Shown piece by piece: positions 8,491-17,130 of a stretch of 20,435 bases of DNA (positions are counted from its first letter, which is position 1; each line of letters starts with the position of its first letter). The notes beneath the pieces were generated by a model. The model was given only the letters and a program-made list of their open reading frames with translations. It had not been told where the DNA came from and made no database searches. The stretch is from the NCBI GenBank assembly GCA_003427395.1, contig BFEA01000530.1, positions 178,878 through 199,312 of the forward strand. The letters run 5' to 3'. A program made the translations under genes and the position numbers. Source of the DNA: Chara braunii (Eukaryota; Streptophyta; Charophyceae; Charales; Characeae).

Positions 8491-8556
8491 AGCTGCATAG
8501 CTCAGTAGCACCTGAGCAGCACCATGTAGCTGCTGGGTTCTATTCCTGTTCGGTAA
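8491..8556 (+). other. tRNA-like segment, possible SINE head
   Basis: There is an A-box-like TAGCTCAGTAGCA at 8498-8510 with a potential D stem (GCTC 8500-8503 with GAGC 8514-8517). A B-box-like GGTTCTATTCC lies at 8536-8546. Between them AGCAGC (8515-8520) can pair with GCTGCT (8529-8534), but this overlaps the D stem. There is no acceptor stem, so it is not a working tRNA gene. A decayed tRNA-derived retroposon head is possible. Chance resemblance is the alternative. Confidence 0.25.
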
Positions 8557-8593
8557 CTTCAGTGGCCTGAGGAGGACTGGTGGCCACGACCAG

Positions 8594-9963
8594 TCAACAC
8601 TGGTGACTCGCCCCACCCTGTAACCCGTAGCAATGCCGTAGCATTGGGTCAAGTGGAAGTGGCTGCTTAGGTCCTGTTGCTTTCGGTCGGGACACCGTCC
8701 CCCTTGCCACACCGCGGGGGGAGGGGTCTGGGAAATCCTCGGGGGTGTGCATTAGCATGGAGGCATCGATCGTGGTCCAACCGTGGAAGAGGTCGTAGTG
8801 CCCGCACCAGTTCTGTCTGGTCCATACACCGCCCCCATTGCCACACCATGTTAGCAATCCACCCACCCTGCACCCCACCACCCAGCCAGTCCATCCTGAA
8901 TTGGTCGATTATGGTTTGGATTTCCTTTTTGAATGTTAAAAAGCCATCTTTTCCTTTACCAGGTTCCATTTGATTGTTATGTCGGTTTGATTGTGCCAGT
9001 GAAAACTGGTCATTCCAGGCACATGCCCTCCATTTCGAAGGTGCAGTGACGCTACCAGAGGGCTCACATGATGGCCCGTCGCCCAATTCTGAACATATTG
9101 TTGGCGAAAGTGCTTGCCTGCTGCGGATGCCACGCCTGACACAGTAGCGCTTGCCAACTGCATGGCCATTGGACGTTGGTGCCTAGCTGACTCCAAATGC
9201 AGTCTCACCACCTACACAGCCACACGGCCCCGGGTGTGTTCAACTGTTTCCGGAGATTTTTGGGGTTGGTATGCGGACTGGCAGATTTTGCACCATGGCA
9301 AGGCTAAGCCTCTCTGTTCCAGGTTTGTTCTGTCTATCAGCCAGTCATTCGTGGGCAGGCAGTGGTGCCCGACCTTTGAGTGTAGTGAAACCAGCTTTGC
9401 TGGTTTGGATTTGATAGTTCTGAACCACTTTATGGCACAGAGCGATTCCTTACCCACAAGTGTCTCATCCACCTAGCCTGCACCCTGTCTCTAAACTTTT
9501 TCGTCGGCCACAACATTCAATACGCTGTTGTCACTGTCAAGGTGTGGAGGTGCCGGCGATGGGGCCTGCGTCGGCCATTCTGGGTGGTCCAGGTCCAGTT
9601 GCCCGGGCTGAAGGCCAGCTGTGAGATCGGTGTCTCAGGTCGATATGCCAGCCAGATATCCTGGTCAGAGAGCACTCTGATCCTAGAGAGCTCAGAGCAG
9701 TTTATCCACTCCCACTCTTAAGGGACGATCCTGGTGAGACAGTTGTGGTTCTGCCTCTGAAAACGGGATAGGAGGACCGTCCCATCTGGGTGGGAATCTA
9801 CTATGCTGCCAACCGTTTCCTGGTTGCCCGTGTCAGCCACCCAGTCCCCCTTCTCGAGGGTGAGGCCCAGTCCAGTGGTATGCAGAAGACTAGCTTCTCC
9901 AACGCCTCTGAGGGTCTGTGACAGTACCTGAGGCATTCCCCTGTCACTTGAGATTGAGTCCAT
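8594..9963 (-). pseudogene. Possible decayed coding remnant, family unknown
   Basis: On the minus strand the frame from 9472 to 8936 is broken by a single in-frame stop near 9212. Longer-than-average open segments in other frames flank it (9963-9718, 9086-8667, 8881-8594). One segment reads as a plausible folded-protein stretch (GDWVADTGNQETVGSIVDSH at about 9849-9790). Another has HHC and CKIC cysteine/histidine groupings. The frame changes suggest frameshift decay, as in an old transposable element. I recognise no domain, and the plus strand is similarly open over part of it (9114-9476), so chance is a real alternative. Confidence 0.2.
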
Positions 9964-10891
9964 CCTCCATTGGCTTCCTTTTTGCTACAATGTCCCTTTT
10001 TTTTTCTGCACCATTGCTTTTTGCGTCTCTCCTATGCACTTTCCCACTGCTGCAACGTGCTCCTCCTCGCCGTCAATCAATGCCAGGGCCTGTTCATACT
10101 CATTCACCTCCCCCTGCATCTCCTCCATGGTCTTCTTCCTTGGCAATCCTAAACTGTTCACCACTCCTTTTCCTCCTCCATCTGCACACAGATCTGGGTG
10201 GGGCGAGATTGACTTGATTCAGCCTCCTTCGTCTTCACCACCATAGTCGCTTCTCTTTCTTTTCCTCTTTCCTCTTCTTTTTCTTCAAGTCTTTTCCTCT
10301 CCTCCTCCTATGCCTTTATTCTCCTTCCAGTCTCCCCCTTTTTCTTTTCTTTTTCCTCCCTTTCTCTGATGTCATAGCCCTCATCTCCCAAGTCCAATAC
10401 AACGGTGCAGTCCCTCAATTCCTTCATGGGGCAACAACTCATCCTAGCGAAGCCTAAAGGGAACAGCATCCAGAAGAATGGCAGACATATGACTGTCAGG
10501 GCCAGAACAGCGAACATCGGGTAATCGTCCACGGTACAAACAAGGCACAGCGGTAAGTTGACTCCGCCTCCTCACCGCTTAGGCCTACCCCTCAACACTC
10601 ACAATGGTCTTAACCTCAATTTGCAGTTTGACCATATTCTAAATCCCTTCCCCCTCGTCCGTCTCTACAGGGTTCTAAGTATCGCTGGTGGACCACCAGT
10701 GATTTAAGGGCTGCCAGCGTCGTCCTCAGGAATTATTTAACGCTGCAGACAGGCCACCAGATACAAAGTCCCCTTCCTCAATACTGAAGCTCCTCGCTGC
10801 TCTGCCTGGTTCGGTCGCTCTTCGGTCAATACCGGTCATTGGCATACCCCTTTTGTTTAATGAGCGCCCCCCGCTCTTCCCCGTGCTTCCT
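9964..10891. other. Intergenic DNA with long pyrimidine-rich tract
   Basis: No gene is supported. From about 10248 to 10369 the plus strand is almost entirely C and T (TTCTTTTCCTCTTTCCTC-like). It is a polypurine/polypyrimidine stretch of about 120 bp without a simple period. The rest is unremarkable. Confidence 0.45.
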
Positions 10892-11174
10892 ACTTTACAG
10901 GTAGTGCCTGCAGCTGCCGATCTGCTACCCGACCTATGACCGCTCACTACGCATCGCACGGTTCAGGGAGTGTGCCAGTCAGTACCGATCTTAGAGCTAG
11001 ACAGGTGGTTTTACGAGCGCCTGCTGCTCATGCACTTTACAGGTAGTGCTTCCAGCTGCCGATCTGCTACCCGACCTATGACCGCACACTACGCATCACA
11101 CGGTTCAGGGAGTGTGCCGGTCAGTACCGATCTTAGGGCTAGACAGGTGGTTTTACGAGCGCCTGCTGCTCATG
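10892..11174. repeat. 142-bp tandem duplication
   Basis: The units 10892-11033 and 11034-11174 both begin ACTTTACAGGTAGTGC and end CGCCTGCTGCTCATGC. They share CCGATCTGCTACCCGACCTA and GACAGGTGGTTTTACGAGCG. I count only a handful of substitutions. Each unit contains a CAG-GTAGT junction resembling a splice donor, but no reading frame makes a convincing exon. Confidence 0.93.
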
Positions 11175-11856
11175 CTCGCACACTCCTACTTAACATGCTG
11201 TGGGCCAGCTATCGAGTCAGTCACCAACACACATCAACACCTAATTGAAGACCAGATGCAGCCTAAAGGATTGAGAATTCAAAGTGCAACGGATTGACAT
11301 CAACAAAAATTAACGACACCTACAGCAGCAGCGTCACCAAGAAACGACAAGGGATTCATCAATCATTCATGCATCCATTATGCAAGAAAAGACATGGGCC
11401 GGGGCAGAAAGTACTTCACTAGGTCCGTTTGAAGTTCCACGCGATCTTCGTCTTCTTGCAGGTATGTGCTCTGATTGGCAATGCCCGTTCTTCTTCAGCC
11501 CCCGTTGGTCAAACTCCAACTCTCTCACCTCGTTGTTTCCCAACCTCTCACCCATCCGGCCTAGACCAGCGCCATCGCTCAAATTACATCACGCGGTGTA
11601 GCAGGTACCAGCTCTGATGCGAATGCAATGAACCTCCCCCTCAATTCACACAACATCCATACATGCACAGCAGAACATTCACGTGAGAGTCGATACTTCG
11701 AGCCAAGAGATGGAAACTTGGACAGCGCACCAGAAAATGAACAGTTATTATTATTATGATACAACGAATTGTTTGAAGAGTCTGGCAGCATGAGCTGCAT
11801 CAAACAATCGGCAATCGCTCAGGTAAGTAACCGCTCCCCCACTCCTAGATGCGAAC

Positions 11857-11861
<5 letters not shown>
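11175..11861. other. Intergenic DNA without a recognised feature
   Basis: Nothing supported here apart from a short ATT trinucleotide run near 11744-11757. The open frames at 11380-11617 overlap each other in different frames and show no domain. Confidence 0.4.
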
Positions 11862-11949
<88 letters not shown>

Positions 11950-11950
11950 N

Positions 11951-12037
<87 letters not shown>
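11862..12037. repeat. Very long (CT)n microsatellite joined by one N
   Basis: The tract is about 176 bp of pure CT/TC, interrupted only by N at 11950. It is the longest simple repeat in the window. The N splits it into blocks of about 88 and 87 bp, so the true length was not resolved and is probably larger. All Ser-Leu and Arg-Glu poly-dipeptide open frames here are translations of this tract. Confidence 0.96.
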
Positions 12038-12039
<2 letters not shown>

Positions 12040-13104
12040 TCCCCCTACCCAACTACAATCTAACCTGGATACACCCAACTCTCTCTTTCGGCCTCCCACC
12101 CATTCATTCATTACTGCCACCCTCAGTTATTGACCAATGAATGTGTTTTGCCGTCATCATGTTTTTGTTCTCTACTGTCAGTCTGCTTTGTGCGCTGTAT
12201 GCCTTCTGAATGCTGAGCTTTTGCCTCCATCTTTCTGTTAATGTATGCTGTAACCCCTCTCTCTGAGTGCTGGAATTCTATTGCGATGATATGGGAAGTC
12301 TTGACAGAGGGTTTGATTTTGAAAGTTGCTGATTGATCAGCAGGTCCTGGATTCCTTCCAGTACAGCAGCTGGTGACTTATTACCTGGAGTCTTTGTTCT
12401 TTCCCCCCCGTTGCTGTTCATCCAGCAAACAAATTGTTAAACCCGTCCAGAAAGGCCGACTCCCAGGAAGCTGAAAGGAAGTGAGACAATGAACAGCAGA
12501 AACCACTTCGGCAATCTGTGAAGGATGTATATTGTGCGTTTATGTCGCTGAGGAACATGCCTCGTTTTGACGGTGCCTTTCCGTCAGTTAACGGGTGGTG
12601 GCAAAGCACGAGGACGGTTGAAACGAGGCGGCTGTGTTTGATCGCATCTAGTTAGCAAATTCATATATCACCGAGATCTTAACATCATCATTTATGCGTG
12701 CCCAGTCTGCTGGCTACTAACTTAAAAGAGATCAAATAAACACCGCAGCTCGCCGAGTGAGAATTGCAGTGAACTTGGTGCAAGTGCAGCTTCCAGTTCC
12801 AGTTGTGTGGTCCTGTGCTTCCGGGTTCAGCAGGTGTTGTGCAGGCTCTCAGTCGATGACAAAAGAGCTTCGCTTTCCCAAGCTCTTTGTATGCTATCAC
12901 TTACTAGCTATGCGAATGGCTGTAATGTAAATGTGACAATTCTGTTTTCATTTACGAGTAGTTCTTAGCACTCTTGGGGCTCAAGGATAGATACGATATG
13001 TAGTGTAGTGAGGACGAAGGCATGTTCTCACCTCGTGACGTGGGGATTCTGGTATTCGTTCTGTTGTCGGTTTCATATGCTTTCTCTGTCGCTGAAGGAG
13101 TAAA
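12038..13104. other. Intergenic region upstream of the propeller gene
   Basis: No gene is supported on either strand. I looked for a TATA-like box ahead of the 13236 start and found none that is convincing. Any promoter of the downstream gene should lie in the right-hand part of this stretch. Confidence 0.4.
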
Positions 13105-13178
13105 GAATTTTAGTACAAGCCGTTTGGGGAAGTATAGGGAAGAATTTTAGTACAAGCTGTTTTCGGGGAAATACAGGG
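13105..13178. repeat. 37-bp tandem duplication in the 5' flank of the propeller gene
   Basis: GAATTTTAGTACAAGC occurs at 13105 and 13142, followed in each case by a GTTT..GGGGAA-TA-AGGG block. The second unit carries small insertions. It ends 58 bp before the start codon at 13236 and may lie in the 5' untranslated region or core promoter. Confidence 0.85.
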
Positions 13179-13235
13179 GAAGCACTGCAGCAGAGCTAAT
13201 TCGCCGAGAGCTCCCAGGGTGCGATCCTCATCACG

Positions 13236-14867
13236 ATGGGGTGTAAGTTATTTCTCTTGCCACCGTTAATCATCCCTTCGACCACGATGCTAAGTACTAT
13301 TGTTTTGGTGCTTATGACACTTGGGTTCCCGACGAGTATCCCCCTCCTGTCCCGGTTTAATGGCTGTAAGCTGGTTGCTGCTGCCTCCGTCACTTTGGGG
13401 ACTGGCAATGGTGGAGACATCAGCACGGGCCACCCGGAAGCATTCGTAGCGGACAGTTCACCTGCAGCAGCTGGGAGTCCAAGGATGGTTTCAGCATCGC
13501 GAAGAAGCCTGCAGTCCCGTCGGTACACCCTCCAAGTCCAAGATGCTTTGCTCCGTCCCAATTTCGGGTACTACGTTCTGGATGCCAAAGGCGTTGAGAG
13601 CAGTGCTTATGCTAAAGATGTTCTCATGACCGAGACCGAAATCCTGTACTTTCTGGAATACAACGACACAGGCGCTGAACCTCTTCAATGTCTGAAGAAA
13701 GCAGAGAAATCTCTCGATCCTAACAGTACCAGCGGCTATACCATCTCCACTGTTGCTGGGCCATGGAAAATGCAAACCGCGCCAGCTGATAGTGCTGATG
13801 GCAGCAGCAGTAATGGGGAGGGATTTGAGATGGATGGCATTCTGGTTCCTGGTGAAACAGGGGCGATGGTGCTGCTCACCGACCACAGTGCAGGGGTTGT
13901 TCGAAAGGTGGACCCCCGAACCGGGCAAAGTGGGGTATTTATGTCTGTGGACATGCCCCGGCGACTGGCTAAACATCCGACGGAGGCAGTGATCTATATC
14001 TCCACGCAGAGTTGCATCTACAGTGTTCCGTTCTCGGAGTCCCCGTTTTCGGCAACCGGCGATCTCCAACTACTAGCTGGCGACACCCATTACACGGGCT
14101 TTGTGGATGCTACTGTGCTTCCTCTAGATTCCAGGTTTGACAATCCGCTTATTGGTTCCCGAGCGATTCCTGCAAACGGGAGCTACTTGTTGTATGTAGC
14201 AGATCAGCAGAACCAAGCGGTGCGGTGTGTGGACCTGACCACAGGGGCTACCAACACCATAGCTGGAATGTTGCCGCCCGAGTCTGTGGAACATACTCCA
14301 GACAGGGGCCCAAGCCTGAGGGCACGCGGGGATGGTTCGCCGCACGTTGCAGAGTTCAAGGAGACTGTTGGGTTGGCTGTGACAGCAGATGGGTGTAACC
14401 TGTTCGTTGCAGAGGGAGAGGGTGGAGTTATTCGCTGGCTGAAGTTGAAGAGCGTGGGTGGGGATGTCATAGAGTCAAGGCGGATTGCGAGCTTGCATGA
14501 CGATACTTCGAACACAACCATTTCGGGAAAGTTCACTTCCATAACGCTATCTCCCGGAGATCGGTATCTGTTGGCTGGGGCAATCGACGCTCGGATATAC
14601 AAGATGGAGATAAACTCTTCCCTCCTCTACAAGTGCGGCCCATCATCAGCAGCATCAGCAGAAGCAGCTGGAGCAGCAGGAGCCGATGCTGCAATGCCGA
14701 ATTACGATAGACCTTCACAGAATGCATCTGTTCCACCTGCTGGCATACATCTGCATTTTTCTGGAAGTGCCAAGTTGATCAGATTCTCTTTCAGTCATGC
14801 TGTGCAACAATGGCTTGCCATTGTTGCTGTCATCCTGGCCATATATGCTGGTACTCGTAGTAATTGA
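13236..14867 (+). CDS. Secreted or membrane-tethered NHL-repeat-like beta-propeller protein
   Basis: This is a 543-residue uninterrupted ORF, by far the longest in the window, and it appears intronless. The ATG has a favourable context (A at -3, G at +4), and an in-frame TAA at 13197 closes the frame upstream. Met18 gives a more typical signal peptide (hydrophobic 18-38) and is an alternative start. Residues about 165-465 carry NHL-like blades: TISTVAG (169-175), VVRKVDPRTG (221-230), LQLLAGDTHYTGFVDA (277-292), then RFDNP with LLYVADQQNQAVRCVDLTTG (300-337) and NTIAG (340-344), and NLFVAEGEGGVIRW (388-401). Six N-X-S/T sequons (143, 163, 314, 426, 460, 496) fit an exported protein. An Ala-rich, low-complexity linker (470-487) precedes a hydrophobic tail (about 523-538), which could be a membrane anchor or GPI signal. 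NHL propellers usually bind protein, glycan or RNA partners. The ligand here is unknown. No kinase or RING domain is present. Confidence 0.85.
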   Translation: MGCKLFLLPPLIIPSTTMLSTIVLVLMTLGFPTSIPLLSRFNGCKLVAAASVTLGTGNGGDISTGHPEAFVADSSPAAAGSPRMVSASRRSLQSRRYTLQVQDALLRPNFGYYVLDAKGVESSAYAKDVLMTETEILYFLEYNDTGAEPLQCLKKAEKSLDPNSTSGYTISTVAGPWKMQTAPADSADGSSSNGEGFEMDGILVPGETGAMVLLTDHSAGVVRKVDPRTGQSGVFMSVDMPRRLAKHPTEAVIYISTQSCIYSVPFSESPFSATGDLQLLAGDTHYTGFVDATVLPLDSRFDNPLIGSRAIPANGSYLLYVADQQNQAVRCVDLTTGATNTIAGMLPPESVEHTPDRGPSLRARGDGSPHVAEFKETVGLAVTADGCNLFVAEGEGGVIRWLKLKSVGGDVIESRRIASLHDDTSNTTISGKFTSITLSPGDRYLLAGAIDARIYKMEINSSLLYKCGPSSAASAEAAGAAGADAAMPNYDRPSQNASVPPAGIHLHFSGSAKLIRFSFSHAVQQWLAIVAVILAIYAGTRSN

Positions 14868-15676
14868 TGTTGATGTCGTCATCTTTGTATGATTGCTCCT
14901 AGTATTCTGGCTTCAGAATACAGACCCCATTCTGAACTATATTCAGGTTGGCATCGCTCTTCTGACCACAGCAACTGGCCTGGCCACACAGGAAAGAAAA
15001 CCACGGTGTGGAGAGCGGAGTGTGTAAATCCGTCGATGTGAGCAATCATACCGCTGGGGCTTGGTCAGTACATGCTTAGCGAACTATGGAGAGCAGACGA
15101 GTGTGAGAAGGTGGAATCAGCAACAGCTAGAGAGCATCCCATTTGTCTCTATTCTGTGACCTTCGACCTGAGATCGTAGCGGGCTTAATGTTTTGGGCAT
15201 TGGCAGAGTGCAGAAGCCTATGGGTGAGCATGCATGGTGGAAGGTGGGAAACGCTGGACCTGGAGTTGGTACCAAGTTTCTCAAGCCATGGCAGGCTAGT
15301 GGTTGTTGTTAGTTAAGCCGGGTGGTGGAGGCTACTGTAGTTTTAGATCTGACTCGGTGGTTGGTTTTGCCCGGAGAATTTTTATGCAGAGGTAGGCTTT
15401 TTTTTTTTCCACCCTTCAATTGAGCCGCCCAGTGTTCTTGGCTCCCATCCATCCTCGCCCAAGTGTTTCATTATCCGCCTCAAGCCAACCTCAACTGCCA
15501 AGTTTTTCCTGAAATTTCTGCCGCACGCCCGACCCGCCTGGCGACCGCCACCTGAATACCCCTCACCCAAACCCGCCCGCACCCTTGAGAACATCATTAC
15601 CAGCCCGCGCTTGGGACTCCTTTTTTTTCCCGCCTGCACCTGCCCGTCTCACTCCCTCACACCATTAAAATTTCAC
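14868..15676. other. 3' flank of the propeller gene and intergenic DNA
   Basis: The first few hundred bases are presumably 3' untranslated region. No canonical AATAAA was found close to the stop. No further gene is supported. A minus-strand open frame at 15382-15639 has no recognisable domain and lies in a CCGCC-rich stretch. Confidence 0.4.
14902..14921 (+). other. Perfect hairpin in the 3' flank of the propeller gene
   Basis: GTATTCTG (14902-14909), loop GCTT, CAGAATAC (14914-14921): an 8-bp perfect stem with a 4-nt loop starting 34 bp after the stop codon. It could be an RNA structure affecting 3'-end processing or stability, or chance. Confidence 0.6.
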
Positions 15677-15721
15677 NCGAGNCANNCCCCCCCNCCTCCC
15701 NCCNTCCCCCCCNGNCCNCTN

Positions 15722-15779
<58 letters not shown>
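15677..15779. repeat. N-rich C-tract and adjoining (CT)n microsatellite
   Basis: Between 15677 and 15721 at least a dozen scattered Ns lie in C-rich sequence. They are followed by a (CT)n tract at about 15724-15779. Scattered Ns rather than an N block suggest low-quality consensus calling, not a sized gap. Base identity here is unreliable. Confidence 0.92.
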
Positions 15780-15782
<3 letters not shown>

Positions 15783-16195
15783 TTGTTGCTAGAAGCCTTC
15801 TGTAGCACCGCCACCTGGCCCATGTTGCGGACCGCCAATGATGCCAGTGCTCCACCTTGTGCCACACACCAGTGTCACCCACTAGTGTCACACACTAGTA
15901 ACCCGCGGCCAGGGGCGCGAATTCCCTAATATGCGGCAAATTTGAAATTGGAAGTGGATCAAACCGCTTACTGTGGTTAGATCCGGTCCCTCTTTCTTGA
16001 AGGGGAGAAGCTCGACCGTGCCGTGGACTGCCGGAGGGCGCCTTTTTCTATCCTGTTCTTGTTGGGGCCTGGGCAACTGGATCCCCAGGAGGGCCTTTTT
16101 CTCCCCCGTCTCTCAGTGCCTGTGCAGCTGGGCCCATGCCCTTTTTTGACGGGGGTCCGGGGGCCAAGGGTGGGGCAAGAGGAGAGGGGACAGGT
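15780..16195. other. Intergenic DNA without a gene
   Basis: No supported coding region. A short local repeat of GTGTCACCCACTAGTGTCAC type occurs at about 15871-15899, and the right end is G-rich, leading into the poly-G run. Confidence 0.4.

Positions 16196-16230
<35 letters not shown>
16196..16230. repeat. 35-nt poly-G run
   Basis: A homopolymer of 35 G on the plus strand, preceded by other G runs at 16151-16190. If real, it can form G-quadruplexes. Long poly-G is also a known no-signal artefact of two-colour sequencers. Confidence 0.9.
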
Positions 16231-16232
<2 letters not shown>

Positions 16233-16387
16233 GTATCTTTTAAAACTGCCCACCTCTGATTTTATGCTATGCTCCAGCGGGTATCTCTAAAACTGGGTTT
16301 ATTTATCTCTGGGCTTCTGTGATGATTTTCAGTGGTTCCGTGCCCTGAGGCTTTTTTTTCCTTTGCTTTTTTTGTCAGACTTCGTGT

Positions 16388-16620
16388 GGGTTCCACTGAT
16401 GGAGGTGATGTGGCTCCCTCAAGTGATTCCCTGTGTTGAAGGCTCCATCTATCGGTGTGGAGCTGCACCTGCTGGAAACGGGTTCACTGTCGCGTATGAT
16501 ACAAAAGACCAACTGAGCATGTTCGAGGATGTCTGAGCGTATCTGAGAGAGAGAGAGAGAGAGTAACTGGCAATGTTCGTGTCTGATCGTTGTCGTATCT
16601 CATCCTTTTTTTGTAGGTTC
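16388..16620 (+). repeat. Dispersed repeat family, long copy A
   Basis: This copy aligns with 16885-17130. It runs from GGGTTC through GGAGGTGAT, GCTCCCTC, the core ATCTAT-GGTG..GAGCTGCACCTGCTGGAAA, GAGCGTATC and GAGAGTAACTG to TTTTTTTGTAGG. A short (GA)n expansion (16545-16563) is inside. Its core is the plus-strand counterpart of the minus-strand copies at 2637-2776 and 5149-5201. The T-rich end followed by GTAG resembles a 3' splice site, which may mean the repeat derives from an intron-exon boundary or simply ends that way. Confidence 0.8.
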
Positions 16621-16711
16621 TCGGTAGTGGTCATGTATTGCTAGCCCCCCCACCGAACCAGTGCAGATCCACCAAGGAACGATCGTGTGGGGGGAAGGGG
16701 TACGGGAAGTC

Positions 16712-16837
16712 GGCTGGGGGGCGCAGCGGGATGGATGGGTTGTTCATGCAGTCTTTGAGGCATAGATTGTAGACTGGCTGGGGGCCGCAGCGGGATGGCT
16801 GGGTTCATCCACAGTCTTTGAGGCATAGATTGTAGTC
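16712..16837. repeat. 64-bp tandem repeat between the two dispersed-repeat copies
   Basis: The units 16712-16775 and 16776-16837 share GGCTGGGGG, CGCAGCGGGATGG and CAGTCTTTGAGGCATAGATT with a few substitutions and a 2-bp length change. Confidence 0.92.
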
Positions 16838-16884
16838 TCTTTTATTCTGGTGGCGGCCTCTTGTTGCTGTGGCTCCTGCCATGC

Positions 16885-17130
16885 GGGTTCTACTTAGGGA
16901 GGTGATAAGAGCTCCCTCCTTAAGTGAGTGGTTCCCTGTACTACAGGCTGGATCTATTGGCGGGGGGAGAAGCACCTGCTGGGAAACAGGACTACCGGTA
17001 GCGTCCCACATGATATTGAAGAAACATCTGAGCAGTTTGACGGCGTGCAAGCGTGCGAGCGTATCGGAGAGAGTAACTGCCAACATCTGTGTCCGCTCAT
17101 TGTAGTACCTCATCCGTTTTTTGTAGGCTC
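16885..17130 (+). repeat. Dispersed repeat family, long copy B
   Basis: Second plus-strand copy, about 500 bp right of copy A and of similar length. It shares GGGTTC, GGGAGGTGAT, GCTCCCTCCTTAAGTG, ATCTATTGGCGGGG, GCACCTGCTGGGAAAC, GAGCGTATCGGAGAGAGTAA and CATCCGTTTTTTGTAGGCTC. It lacks the GA expansion of copy A. No coherent ORF spans it. Confidence 0.8.

Noticed and set aside
8491-8556. Functional tRNA gene
   Set aside because: The acceptor stem cannot form and the D and anticodon stems compete for the same bases.
11769-12140. Ser-Leu-rich open frame of 123 codons and its antisense
   Set aside because: Almost entirely (CT)n translation with an unknown base inside.
13491-14069. 192-codon minus-strand frame antisense to the propeller gene
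   Set aside because: A shadow of the real coding strand, with no domain of its own.
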